Below, one piece after another: positions 1 to 7,046 of a DNA stretch of 7,046 nt. Source of the DNA: an uncultured Sphingobacteriales bacterium (GTDB lineage Bacteria > Bacteroidota > Bacteroidia > Chitinophagales > Chitinophagaceae); assembly GCA_946479435.1 (NCBI GenBank), contig CAMLFX010000121.1:1-7046 (forward strand), in the 5' to 3' direction. Both the position numbers and the translations under genes were made by a program. The notes under the pieces were generated by a model. The model was not told the origin of the DNA, made no database searches, and worked only from the letters and a program-made list of their open reading frames with translations. How positions within the stretch are numbered: position 1 is the first letter of the stretch; every line of letters starts with the position of its first letter.

Positions 1-1922
1 AAATTATCGAAGTTCGTACCCACCCAGTTAAGGTCAATATCGGCGGTTGCTGTTAAGCTATCCTTGGTAAAATTAAGAGCCCTGAAATCGCTTTTCAGTA
101 GGTTGGCTGTAGCATTTATGTTTAATTGCTTATCCACAACTTTCAGCTGGCCATAAAATGCGAATGCCAGGTTAGGATCGTCTATCAGCAGGTTACCATC
201 AAATTTGTTTCTTTCTACAACACCATCTGCATTTATGTTTTGATAGGTATATCCATGGTACGTAAGGCGGTCAATAAAGCCATCTACATTTATTTTAGCT
301 ATCTCGGGGTCAAAAGCATTGCCTTGTACTTTTGCGCGCATAGTAATAGCCCCCAGGTCTTTAATTCGAAGTAATGTGCCGAGGTCGAAATTATCAGACA
401 TAACTGTACCGCTATATACAGCATGGGCTTGGTTCATATCGGGGATGTTCATTTTTACATCCGATGTAATAGTGCCCAGGTTCGTTATCAATGTTCCGTT
501 AGCAATGAAATTATCTATATAGCCAACGTAGCTGCCTTTAAAGTAGGCATGCGTTACTTTTTCCAGCGCTAGGCTTGGATTGTCTTTTAGTTTAGGTGCA
601 TAATGAAATATAGCTTGTCCGTTAGTATATATTTCTCCGTTTTTATAATCTATCCATGTGTTATTAATATCAGGTAACCCTATCATGCGCAGGTCACCTT
701 TTACTATCATATTCCCGTCAGTTACATTTAGGTTTTTCGATGTAAGACTATCAACTGTACCGGCAACAAAACCATTCGCTTTTATTATGGTTTTAAACTG
801 GCGTATCGATGGGGCGAAATAACCTACATCATTTGCATCAATGGAAGCATTTTTAAAATCCCCCACCATCACTACTTTGTCTATATAATTCTTAAAATCA
901 GGGAAACGTGTATAATGCATCGCATAATAACGTTGCAGTACACTATTATTTGTTTCCAGGTAAAGATTGTCGCAAATAGATGCATTGGGCGATACAAAGA
1001 CATCTGCTTTCAATTTCTTAACGATAAAACCGCTACGCTCTTTGGCAGAGAAGGTCATTTTACCACGAATGGTATCACCAACAATTTTTATATCCGTCGC
1101 TTCGGCATTTATTGCTTTTACACCAATATGCTGAGGGTCAAACAGGTTAGGCGTAGGCATATCTTCGTCTTGGTCTGAGCTAAATGCACAATCCTCAAGC
1201 GATAGTTTACCTAGTTTTACAACCCAGTTACCTTTATTGAATGGGGTAGTATCTATAACTGAAGGCTTCTTTGCTTTTTTGGGTCTGCCGCCGTCATAGT
1301 CGCGTATCATTACTGTAGTACGCTTTGCAACTATCTTATCAATGTCTAGTATCTTCTTCCTGAAATCAACCTTATTAGCATCTATCAAAAAACTGCCAAT
1401 TTCAAAATCTTTATCGGCGCCTATCCATGCGTCATCCATATGGAAGCGTACGTTCTCAAGCTGTACTTTCTCCAATCCTATGTCAAAATCATTTTGTTTT
1501 TTTGGTTTGGTGCTTTTTTTACCACTATCAAAAGCGTCTATAATGAATTGAAAATTCCACTCATCAGAGGTGTGTGTACGGTAAAGATTAGCATAGGTAT
1601 TTTTTAAGCCAATGTATTTTATCACAGGCTTGTCGCTGAAAATAAACCAGTCTGTAATTCTTGCTGACATCTCGCCTGCATACAGCAGTGTATCTTTATT
1701 GCGTCCTTCTATGTATAATCCTTCCAGTGTTACACTGTTCAGTATCCCAATCTTTACCCGGTCAATGCTGACTTTTGTCTTTAATTTATCGGCTAAAATT
1801 ATGGTTGCGCGTTTGGCAATAAAGGTTTGTACGGGTGAAAAGTTCACCAATATGATTATCAGTACAATAAGCCCCAGAATACTTAGGGCGATATTTCTTA
1901 ATATTTTAAGGAAGCGATTCAG
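1..1922 (-). CDS. tamB: TamB/DUF490-type translocation and assembly protein, N-terminal part (3' end outside window)
   Basis: Reading the minus strand, one frame stays open from 1922 to the left edge (640 codons plus two bases). It starts (L/M)NRFLKILRN, has a membrane anchor at about residues 10-28 (IALSILGLIVLIIILVNF), then the Bacteroidota TamB opening: SPVQTFIAKRA, KTKVSIDRVKIG and SVTLEGLYIEG, followed by long beta-rich sequence with alternating hydrophobic residues and recurring phrases such as 'GDTIRGKMTF' and 'GTITSDVKMN'. TamB proteins are inner-membrane-anchored periplasmic bridges with a beta-groove body, linked to outer-membrane protein assembly and phospholipid transport. The C-terminal TamB domain is not in view; family members in this phylum usually exceed 1,400 residues. 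Two lysine-rich stretches, near residues 134-143 and 210-218, look like loops. No ATG, GTG or TTG lies between the upstream in-frame stop and the anchor, so the start is put at CTG 1922-1920. The first ordinary starts (TTG 1850, GTG 1847) would cut the anchor. The family call is firm; the exact start is not. Confidence 0.85.
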   Translation of the reverse strand, partial: MNRFLKILRNIALSILGLIVLIIILVNFSPVQTFIAKRATIILADKLKTKVSIDRVKIGILNSVTLEGLYIEGRNKDTLLYAGEMSARITDWFIFSDKPVIKYIGLKNTYANLYRTHTSDEWNFQFIIDAFDSGKKSTKPKKQNDFDIGLEKVQLENVRFHMDDAWIGADKDFEIGSFLIDANKVDFRKKILDIDKIVAKRTTVMIRDYDGGRPKKAKKPSVIDTTPFNKGNWVVKLGKLSLEDCAFSSDQDEDMPTPNLFDPQHIGVKAINAEATDIKIVGDTIRGKMTFSAKERSGFIVKKLKADVFVSPNASICDNLYLETNNSVLQRYYAMHYTRFPDFKNYIDKVVMVGDFKNASIDANDVGYFAPSIRQFKTIIKANGFVAGTVDSLTSKNLNVTDGNMIVKGDLRMIGLPDINNTWIDYKNGEIYTNGQAIFHYAPKLKDNPSLALEKVTHAYFKGSYVGYIDNFIANGTLITNLGTITSDVKMNIPDMNQAHAVYSGTVMSDNFDLGTLLRIKDLGAITMRAKVQGNAFDPEIAKINVDGFIDRLTYHGYTYQNINADGVVERNKFDGNLLIDDPNLAFAFYGQLKVVDKQLNINATANLLKSDFRALNFTKDSLTATADIDLNWVGTNFDN

Positions 1923-1953
1923 TTTTACTATTTACCCGGTCAGTATAATCTTG

Positions 1954-1983
1954 CAAAAATAGCGTCCTGCTTCTATATTCAAC
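1954..1983 (-). promoter_or_regulatory. Bacteroidota-type promoter candidate for tamB
   Basis: On the minus strand, TATTTTTG (1961-1954) matches the Bacteroidota -7 consensus TAnnTTTG at every fixed position. GTTG (1983-1980) lies 18 bases upstream and fits the -33 element (TTTG/TTG). Transcription would begin about seven bases downstream, near 1947, leaving a leader of roughly 25 nt before the tamB start at 1922. The match is seen in the sequence; promoter activity is inferred. Confidence 0.55.
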
Positions 1984-2114
1984 ACAACATTTTGTTAATG
2001 ATTATTACTATTTAATATATGTGTATTTGTGTAATAGTATGAAGGCGAACATAACTATACGGTAAAACCACTATTTTACGCCCTCAATTCTGCACATCTT
2101 TTAAAATACAACAC

Positions 2115-4241
2115 ATGAAATATTCAGTGTTAAGCACATCGTTATTATTGCTTAGTATGACAGTTTTTGCACAAAAGCCCGGAGCTTTTTCCGGCAAGTA
2201 CCCTGAAACTAAAATGGGTACACAGGCCGATGATATGTTTGGTTCCAAAGTAGGCGACCCATACCGCTGGCTGGAAGATGACATATCCGATGATACCAAA
2301 GACTGGGTAGTACGCGAAAATGAGGTTACCTCCGCTTACTTATCCCAAATACCCTTCCGCAATGATATTGAGAAGCGTATAACCGAACTATGGAACTACG
2401 AAAAATATTCGGCGCCTTTTAAGGAAGGTGCATATACTTATTTCTACAAGAACGATGGCCTTCAAAACCAAAGTGTTTTATACCGACAAAAAGGTGAGGG
2501 AATGCCTGAAGTTTTTCTTGACCCAAACCAGTTCTCAAAAGATGGCACTACTTCTTTGGCCGGTATCGATTTTACAAAAGATGGCTCTTTATGCGCTTTC
2601 CAGATATCTGAAGGTGGATCAGACTGGCGAAAGGTCATCATACTGGATGCTAAAACAAAAAAACAGTTGGGCGATACGCTGATGGATGTAAAGTTTAGCG
2701 GACTCTCCTGGTATGGTAATGATGGTTTTTACTACAGCAGTTATGATAAGCCCAAAGAAGGAAGCCAGCTTTCGGGCAAAACACAATACCACAAGCTATA
2801 CTATCACAAGTTGGGCACAATGCAATCGCAAGACCAACTGGTATTTGGTGGCGAGGATAACCCCCGCCGGTATATAGGAGGTGGCGTAACGGAAGATCAG
2901 AAATTCCTGGTAATATCGGCGGCAAATGCTACTTATGGCAATGAGCTATACCTGAAAGATCTTACACAAAAAGCTGCACCTATTATGCAGTTGGTAGCAG
3001 GCTTCGATACAGAACAGGAAATTGTGCACAGCGAAAATGGCAACCTTTATATAGTCACTAACCAGGGGGCGCCTAACCGTAAAGTGGTAGTTGTGGATGC
3101 TGCCAATCCAAAACCAGATAACTGGAAAGATCTGATACCTGAAACTAAGTTCCCTTTAACTATTTCAACCTGTGGCGGCAAACTGTTTGCACAGTACCTG
3201 GAAAACGCAGTTTCTAAAGTGTACCAATACGGTTTGGATGGAAAGAAAGAACGCGAAATAATATTACCTGGTTTGGGTACGGCATCTGGTTTTAGTGGTA
3301 AGCGTGAAGAGAAGGAGCTGTACTACACATTTACATCTTATGTCTATCCGGCAACTATTTTCAAGTATGATATTAATACTGGTAAGTCGGTAGTGTATAA
3401 GAAAGCAGGTGTTAAGTTCGATCCTGCTCAATACGAAAGCAAACAAGTATTTTATAAAAACAGTAAAGATGGTACGCAGATACCGATGATCATTACCTAT
3501 AAAAAAGGAATGAAACTGAACGGAACTAACCCCACGCTCTTATATGGTTATGGCGGCTTCAATGTCAGTATCACGCCAACATTTAGTGTCAGCAACCTGG
3601 CCTTTATGGAAAATGGTGGTGTGTTTGCGGTAGCCAACATACGCGGTGGTGGTGAATTTGGTGACGAATGGCATAACCAGGGCACAAAACTCAACAAGCA
3701 AAATGTATTCAATGATTTTATCAGTGCCGCTGAATACCTTATAAAAGAAAACTACACATCAACAGATTACCTGGCAATATCAGGTGGTTCAAATGGTGGT
3801 TTGTTGGTTGGCGCTTGTATGACACAGCGTCCTGATCTTTTCCGCGTATGTTTCCCCGCAGTAGGTGTGTTAGATATGCTGCGTTATCACAAGTTTACTG
3901 CGGGTGCAGGTTGGGCTTACGACTACGGTACAGCCGATGATGATAAGGAAATGTTCGAATACCTGTACAAATATTCACCGGTGCACAACGTGAAAAAAGG
4001 CACTTGCTATCCTGCAACAATGGTTACTACCGGAGATCATGATGACAGGGTGGTACCTGCACACTCATTCAAATTTGCCGCTGCTTTACAGGCTGCTCAA
4101 TCTTGTCCTAATCCTGTTTTGATACGTATTGAAACTAAGGCGGGTCATGGTGCCGGTAAGCCAACTGCAATGATCATCGATGAACAGGCCGATAAGTGGG
4201 CTTTTATGTTGTACAACATGGGGCTTACTTATAAGCCTTAA
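2115..4241 (+). CDS. Secreted prolyl oligopeptidase (prolyl endopeptidase), peptidase family S9A
   Basis: This 708-residue serine peptidase would cleave short peptides on the carboxyl side of proline. The N-terminus is a Sec signal peptide: Lys2, a hydrophobic core at 5-18 and likely cleavage after VFA (19|20), with no lipobox Cys. The mature protein is therefore predicted in the periplasm, or beyond it, whereas mammalian PREP is cytosolic. DPYRWLEDD (48-56) is the family's N-terminal signature. Residues of about 80-440 would form the seven-bladed propeller that limits substrate size, and 450-708 the alpha/beta-hydrolase domain. LYGYGGFN (476-483) carries the oxyanion-hole Tyr, and NIRGGGEFG follows it. 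The triad is intact: Ser559 in GGSNGG, Asp643 in DHDDRVVP and His678 in AGHGAGKPT. Trp600 and Arg645 match porcine Trp595 and Arg643, which hold the substrate proline and peptide. Length equals that of mammalian PREP (710). The ATG at 2115 directly precedes the signal peptide and has an A-rich leader (aaaatacaacac). The gene diverges from tamB, is monocistronic and ends at a strong terminator. A nutritional, peptide-scavenging role is inference. Confidence 0.96.
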   Translation: MKYSVLSTSLLLLSMTVFAQKPGAFSGKYPETKMGTQADDMFGSKVGDPYRWLEDDISDDTKDWVVRENEVTSAYLSQIPFRNDIEKRITELWNYEKYSAPFKEGAYTYFYKNDGLQNQSVLYRQKGEGMPEVFLDPNQFSKDGTTSLAGIDFTKDGSLCAFQISEGGSDWRKVIILDAKTKKQLGDTLMDVKFSGLSWYGNDGFYYSSYDKPKEGSQLSGKTQYHKLYYHKLGTMQSQDQLVFGGEDNPRRYIGGGVTEDQKFLVISAANATYGNELYLKDLTQKAAPIMQLVAGFDTEQEIVHSENGNLYIVTNQGAPNRKVVVVDAANPKPDNWKDLIPETKFPLTISTCGGKLFAQYLENAVSKVYQYGLDGKKEREIILPGLGTASGFSGKREEKELYYTFTSYVYPATIFKYDINTGKSVVYKKAGVKFDPAQYESKQVFYKNSKDGTQIPMIITYKKGMKLNGTNPTLLYGYGGFNVSITPTFSVSNLAFMENGGVFAVANIRGGGEFGDEWHNQGTKLNKQNVFNDFISAAEYLIKENYTSTDYLAISGGSNGGLLVGACMTQRPDLFRVCFPAVGVLDMLRYHKFTAGAGWAYDYGTADDDKEMFEYLYKYSPVHNVKKGTCYPATMVTTGDHDDRVVPAHSFKFAAALQAAQSCPNPVLIRIETKAGHGAGKPTAMIIDEQADKWAFMLYNMGLTYKP

Positions 4242-4259
4242 TGTTTATCTGAATTTTTA

Positions 4260-4296
4260 TAAAGAAAGGCGGCATTGCCGCCTTTCTTTATTTTTT
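4260..4296. terminator. Rho-independent terminator shared by two convergent genes
   Basis: A perfect inverted repeat has arms at 4260-4274 and 4276-4290; as a hairpin this gives about 13 pairs with GGCGG/CCGCC at the tip and a CATTG loop. On the plus strand it begins 18 bases after the peptidase stop codon and is followed by six T (4291-4296) and a long T-rich run, so it is a strong terminator in that direction. On the minus strand the arm also ends in TTTCTTTATAAAAATT, which should terminate the 4288-6117 gene, more weakly. That gene's TAA (4290-4288) is the first three bases of the hairpin on its strand. Confidence 0.88.
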
Positions 4297-6117
4297 ATCT
4301 TTTTTATTTTCCTTCTTGTCCTCTTTGTTTTCTTTGTTTATTGCCTTCTCCTTTTCTCTCGCTTGTTCTTCTTTTTTATCTTTCTTGCCAAATATCCGCT
4401 GCAGGAATGTTTTCTTCTTTTCAGGCCCGGTAGTTTTCTTCTCTGCTATAGCATCGGCAATGTTATCGCTTTTGAGTGCCGTTTTAATAGCGCCTTCAAA
4501 TATACATTTCCATATAAGGTTGAAGAAAGAAGCATAAGGGTTGCGTTTCTGGTAAGAGATGCCTACCCTTACTGCCTGTCCGGGCATAGGGTTATTGTCA
4601 TGTATCAGCAATGCATCAGCTAATAGCGATAATCCTTGCTTATCATTAGTGGTATCCCCCCCCTTAGCATCCAGTAGGGTTACATTAAGGTTCTTATAAA
4701 GCATGGTGATTTCTGCTTTCCCTTCATTTTCATTACCACTCACATGAAAATTAACCTTGCTGATCTTTACGCTATCAATACTCACGTTGCCCAGGGCTTT
4801 AGCTATTTCATTTAGTTGAGATGCGTCCAGGTTGGTATGTGTGCCCTTTACATCAAATGCACCTGCTTTATCAGTAAGGCTAAAATTGAACACCGCAGCC
4901 ATGTCGCTTTTGTTCATAAATTTTCCTTTCAGGTCGGCAATACAACTTGTGCTTTTAGCCAGGTGCTGGGGCATATTGGTAGCATTGGTTACCGTACCAT
5001 GCATTTGTTCTATATGGAAACTACCGGCCAACCGGGTCACATCACTTACCTCGGTATATTTAAAATGACCGGCACTTATGGTTACTTGCTTCAGGTAAAG
5101 AGGGAAAGGTAATTTCTGAATAAGCTGGTTAGGGTAATTGCCCATCTTGCTGGTTAAATCAGGTGGAGGCAACCTGCTGTGAAATATCTCCACAGAAGAA
5201 TGATCAAGCTTTGCATTTTCAATAATTATGGCACCTTCATCAAGTATCTTATTTAATGCTAACCCTTCAATCTCAATACTAGGAAAGTGAACAGAATAAA
5301 TATCTTTTTGGTGTCCTATTCGTTTATGAAATTCTTCTTTGCTTAAGGCCGTATGTACCCTGAAGTTTTTAGCGTTAACAGTCTGGTCTTTGCTGGAAAT
5401 ATTTATATCTGCAGCTGTAATATCGTAAATGCCGTCTTTGGTTTTGAAATAAACAGTATCTATCTGCGAAGTGATGTATTCTGAATACAGGATATTACCT
5501 TTCTGCTTAGGTTGCTGCGGATCAAATACCCAGTTGTGTACATCAGTTCTGCCACCTTTTATATTGTAAGTAGCTACAACGCTGTCTTTCTTATTAATGA
5601 GTGTTATTTCAGGGTCTATAAACGCGATGTGACCGAAGCTGATCTTCTCTATCTTTTGTTTTGCTTCTTTCTTTGCAGTATCAGCCAGAGTATCCACATT
5701 GGCAGTTATTACCTGTAGTTTAGGCTTAAATATTTCAAGGCTATTACAATTGATCTCTTTCTCTGAAACGATCTGTGACCAATCTATACCGCTTGCTCTT
5801 ATTTCAGCCACATTCAAAACAAATGTAGTTCCCATACCCGCATCGTAAATACGTTTCTTACCGGCTTTACTGCTATCGGGCCAAAATTGTGCGTTTTTTA
5901 TGGTTACACTACGGGTAAACAAGCTGATATTAATATCCTCTACCGAAACATTATAAACACTGTCAGTTGCTTTAGCCACCCATACAGGCAGGCGCTTCTT
6001 GATCAGTTTTTCATAATTAGATGCAAAATACCAGGCAACGCAGCCTAAAACCAATATCAGGACACCTACAGATATAAGTATGATACGTAATGCTTTGTGT
6101 TTCTTTTGGGTAGCCAT
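4288..6117 (-). CDS. Membrane-anchored AsmA/TamB-like periplasmic protein of unknown function
   Basis: This 609-residue protein is not one I can name. A short basic N-terminus (KKHK at 5-8, then Arg11) precedes one membrane segment at about 12-32, which suggests the N-terminus is inside and the body periplasmic. After KLIKKRLP come [12 protein letters not shown] and [10 protein letters not shown], a pattern of short beta strands like the start of AsmA, DUF748 and TamB proteins, which form lipid-binding grooves. The rest is beta-rich with repeated phrases (for example [46 protein letters not shown]). A last hydrophobic block ([18 protein letters not shown], 531-548) precedes a charged tail; the final 32 residues (578-609) contain 14 Lys, 7 Glu, 3 Asp and 3 Asn. 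Cys26 within the membrane segment follows LVLG and loosely fits a lipobox, but the hydrophobic stretch continues beyond it, so an anchor is more likely. ATG 6117-6115 is the natural start, placed just before the basic N-terminus. It converges on the peptidase gene and diverges from aspS. Fold relationship is by pattern only; a role in envelope lipid or outer-membrane homeostasis is inference. Confidence 0.72.
   Translation of the reverse strand: MATQKKHKALRIILISVGVLILVLGCVAWYFASNYEKLIKKRLPVWVAKATDSVYNVSVEDINISLFTRSVTIKNAQFWPDSSKAGKKRIYDAGMGTTFVLNVAEIRASGIDWSQIVSEKEINCNSLEIFKPKLQVITANVDTLADTAKKEAKQKIEKISFGHIAFIDPEITLINKKDSVVATYNIKGGRTDVHNWVFDPQQPKQKGNILYSEYITSQIDTVYFKTKDGIYDITAADINISSKDQTVNAKNFRVHTALSKEEFHKRIGHQKDIYSVHFPSIEIEGLALNKILDEGAIIIENAKLDHSSVEIFHSRLPPPDLTSKMGNYPNQLIQKLPFPLYLKQVTISAGHFKYTEVSDVTRLAGSFHIEQMHGTVTNATNMPQHLAKSTSCIADLKGKFMNKSDMAAVFNFSLTDKAGAFDVKGTHTNLDASQLNEIAKALGNVSIDSVKISKVNFHVSGNENEGKAEITMLYKNLNVTLLDAKGGDTTNDKQGLSLLADALLIHDNNPMPGQAVRVGISYQKRNPYASFFNLIWKCIFEGAIKTALKSDNIADAIAEKKTTGPEKKKTFLQRIFGKKDKKEEQAREKEKAINKENKEDKKENKKDKK
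4291..4386. repeat. Low-complexity pyrimidine-rich tract coding the Lys/Glu tail
   Basis: Ninety-six bases are almost entirely C and T on the plus strand, with many T runs, and A and G correspondingly on the coding (minus) strand. They are exactly the last 32 codons of the AsmA-like gene, mostly AAA/AAG, GAA/GAG, GAT/GAC and AAT/AAC. The tract directly follows the terminator hairpin as seen by the peptidase transcript. It is compositional low complexity, not an array of identical units. Confidence 0.75.
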
Positions 6118-6161
6118 GTATCGTTAAGTCGTAAAATCCATGCCAATCGGTTAAATCACAT

Positions 6162-6169
6162 TATCTTGC
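6162..6169 (+). promoter_or_regulatory. Possible -7 element of aspS (weak)
   Basis: TATCTTGC, 23 bases before the aspS ATG, resembles the common Bacteroidota -7 form TATCTTTGC with one T missing. No TTG/TTTG -33 element is visible at 17-23 bases upstream. The 75-base spacer 6118-6192 must hold the start signals for both aspS and the divergent AsmA-like gene, which is the main reason for suggesting it. Confidence 0.3.
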
Positions 6170-6192
6170 AGCCGTTTTCAAAGCAATTTTAT

Positions 6193-7046
6193 ATGTATCG
6201 TACACATACTTGCGGCGAGCTGCGCATGCAGCACGTTGGCAACGAGGTTAAACTGGCTGGCTGGGTGCAAACTATCCGCAAATTTGGTAGCATTACTTTC
6301 GTCGATCTGCGTGATCGCTACGGCATTACGCAATTATTTTTCAACGAATCGCTGAATAACAGCTTAGACGCAACTCCGCTTGGTCGTGAGTATGTAATAC
6401 AAGTGCAGGGCAAAGTAATAGAGCGTAGTAATAAAAACGCCAAAATACCTACCGGCGATATAGAAATAGAAGTCACTGATTTTGCTATCATGAATATGGC
6501 ATCGGTGCCTCCCTTTACTATTGAAGAAGATACCGATGGTGGTGACGAACTGCGTATGAAGTATCGCTACCTCGATCTTCGCCGTCCAACTTTGCGCCGC
6601 AATATGGAATTGCGTTATAAAGTAAACCGTGCAGTACGCAATTATATGGATGCCCAGGGCTTTTGGGATATTGAAACGCCTTTCCTCATTAAATCAACGC
6701 CGGAAGGCGCACGCGATTTCGTGGTTCCTTCACGTATGAATGAAGGCCAGTTTTATGCCCTGCCACAAAGCCCGCAAACCTTCAAACAATTGCTGATGGT
6801 AGCCGGGTACGACCGCTATTACCAAATAGTAAAATGCTTCCGTGATGAAGATCTTCGTGCCGATAGGCAACCTGAGTTTACACAGATAGATTGCGAAATG
6901 GCATTTGTGGAGCAGGAAGATATATTGCAAACATTTGAAGGCCTATTTAAGCATGTGTTCAGCGAAATAAAGGGCGTACATATACAGGAGGCCTTTCCTC
7001 GCATGAGTTGGGACGACGCAATGTGGCACTACGGTAATGACAAGCC
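6193..7046 (+). CDS. aspS: Aspartate--tRNA ligase (AspRS), N-terminal 284 residues; 3' end outside window
   Basis: This class II aminoacyl-tRNA synthetase charges tRNA-Asp with aspartate using ATP in the cytoplasm. The N-terminal OB-fold anticodon-binding domain covers about residues 1-105 ([32 protein letters not shown]). [11 protein letters not shown] leads into the catalytic domain, with motif 1 around [24 protein letters not shown] (192-195) and Lys198 belong to the aspartate site. Motif 2 is intact: [18 protein letters not shown], with Arg217, Asp233 and Glu235, which fall at the same numbers as in E. coli AspRS. The sequence is of the bacterial type, which carries a GAD insertion after this point; the frame is cut at about residue 284 (family about 585-590), so the GAD domain and motif 3 are not in view. 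The start [11 protein letters not shown] is the usual one in this phylum; a TTG in frame nine codons upstream (6166) is disfavoured. The GAD-type family can be discriminating or non-discriminating (Asp/Asn); that cannot be settled from this fragment. Confidence 0.97.
   Translation, partial: MYRTHTCGELRMQHVGNEVKLAGWVQTIRKFGSITFVDLRDRYGITQLFFNESLNNSLDATPLGREYVIQVQGKVIERSNKNAKIPTGDIEIEVTDFAIMNMASVPPFTIEEDTDGGDELRMKYRYLDLRRPTLRRNMELRYKVNRAVRNYMDAQGFWDIETPFLIKSTPEGARDFVVPSRMNEGQFYALPQSPQTFKQLLMVAGYDRYYQIVKCFRDEDLRADRQPEFTQIDCEMAFVEQEDILQTFEGLFKHVFSEIKGVHIQEAFPRMSWDDAMWHYGNDK

Noticed and set aside
126..1962. Several plus-strand open frames of 67-116 codons opposite tamB.
   Set aside because: They lie antisense to a continuous, recognisable TamB frame and have Cys/Phe/Ser-rich compositions typical of shadow frames.
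2006..2039. Seven-base inverted repeat TACTATT / AATAGTA in the tamB-peptidase spacer.
   Set aside because: Short, all but one pair A-T, 20-base loop; expected by chance in such AT-rich sequence.
2024..2079. Possible -7 elements for the peptidase gene: TATTTGTG (2024-2031) and TATTTTAC (2072-2079).
   Set aside because: Neither matches TAnnTTTG fully and neither has a TTG/TTTG at the right distance; the nearest TTTG (1991-1994) is 29 bases before the first. The region is simply AT-rich, so no promoter was annotated.
4180..4623. Plus-strand 147-codon open frame over the terminator, rich in Phe and Leu.
   Set aside because: It begins within the peptidase end, crosses the terminator and reads the complement of the Lys-rich tail, which automatically gives Phe/Leu/Ser; not a membrane protein gene.
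6040..6084. Lipobox-like LVLGC at Cys26 of the AsmA-like protein, suggesting a lipoprotein.
   Set aside because: The hydrophobic segment continues past the Cys (VAWYFA), as in a membrane anchor, and AsmA-type proteins are anchored in this way. Not fully excluded.
6184..6191. Minus-strand TAAAATTG as a -7 element for the AsmA-like gene.
   Set aside because: One mismatch to the consensus and no -33 element; it also overlaps the aspS leader. Too weak to annotate.

Overview
The window reads as chromosomal housekeeping DNA from a member of the Bacteroidota, most likely Chitinophagia or Sphingobacteriia-like (lineage is inference). Evidence: moderate-to-low GC, A-rich leaders without clear Shine-Dalgarno sequences, a TAnnTTTG-type -7 promoter element, and proteins of Bacteroidota style (a TamB with the short N-terminal anchor of this phylum, a secreted prolyl oligopeptidase, AspS).

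Layout: (1) positions 1-1922, minus strand: the N-terminal ~640 residues of a TamB/DUF490-type protein that runs off the left edge. (2) 1923-2114: divergent spacer with a good promoter candidate for tamB. (3) 2115-4241, plus strand: a complete, secreted S9A prolyl oligopeptidase with an intact catalytic triad. (4) 4260-4296: a strong hairpin terminator between two convergent genes; the stop codon of the minus-strand gene lies inside the stem. (5) 4288-6117, minus strand: a 609-residue membrane-anchored protein of AsmA/TamB-like build with a lysine/glutamate-rich tail, function unknown. (6) 6118-6192: short divergent spacer. (7) 6193-7046, plus strand: the first 284 residues of aspartyl-tRNA synthetase, cut by the right edge.

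The four genes alternate in orientation (-,+,-,+), so each is probably its own transcription unit and none of the four shares an operon with another in view. TamB and the AsmA-like protein plausibly both act in the cell envelope (anchored in the inner membrane, body in the periplasm), and the peptidase is exported; AspS is cytoplasmic and unrelated. No tRNA, rRNA, CRISPR array, insertion sequence or phage element was seen. I do not see a convincing novel system; the points most worth a second look are the missing canonical start codon of tamB, the second AsmA-like gene close to tamB, and the terminator/low-complexity junction near 4260-4390.
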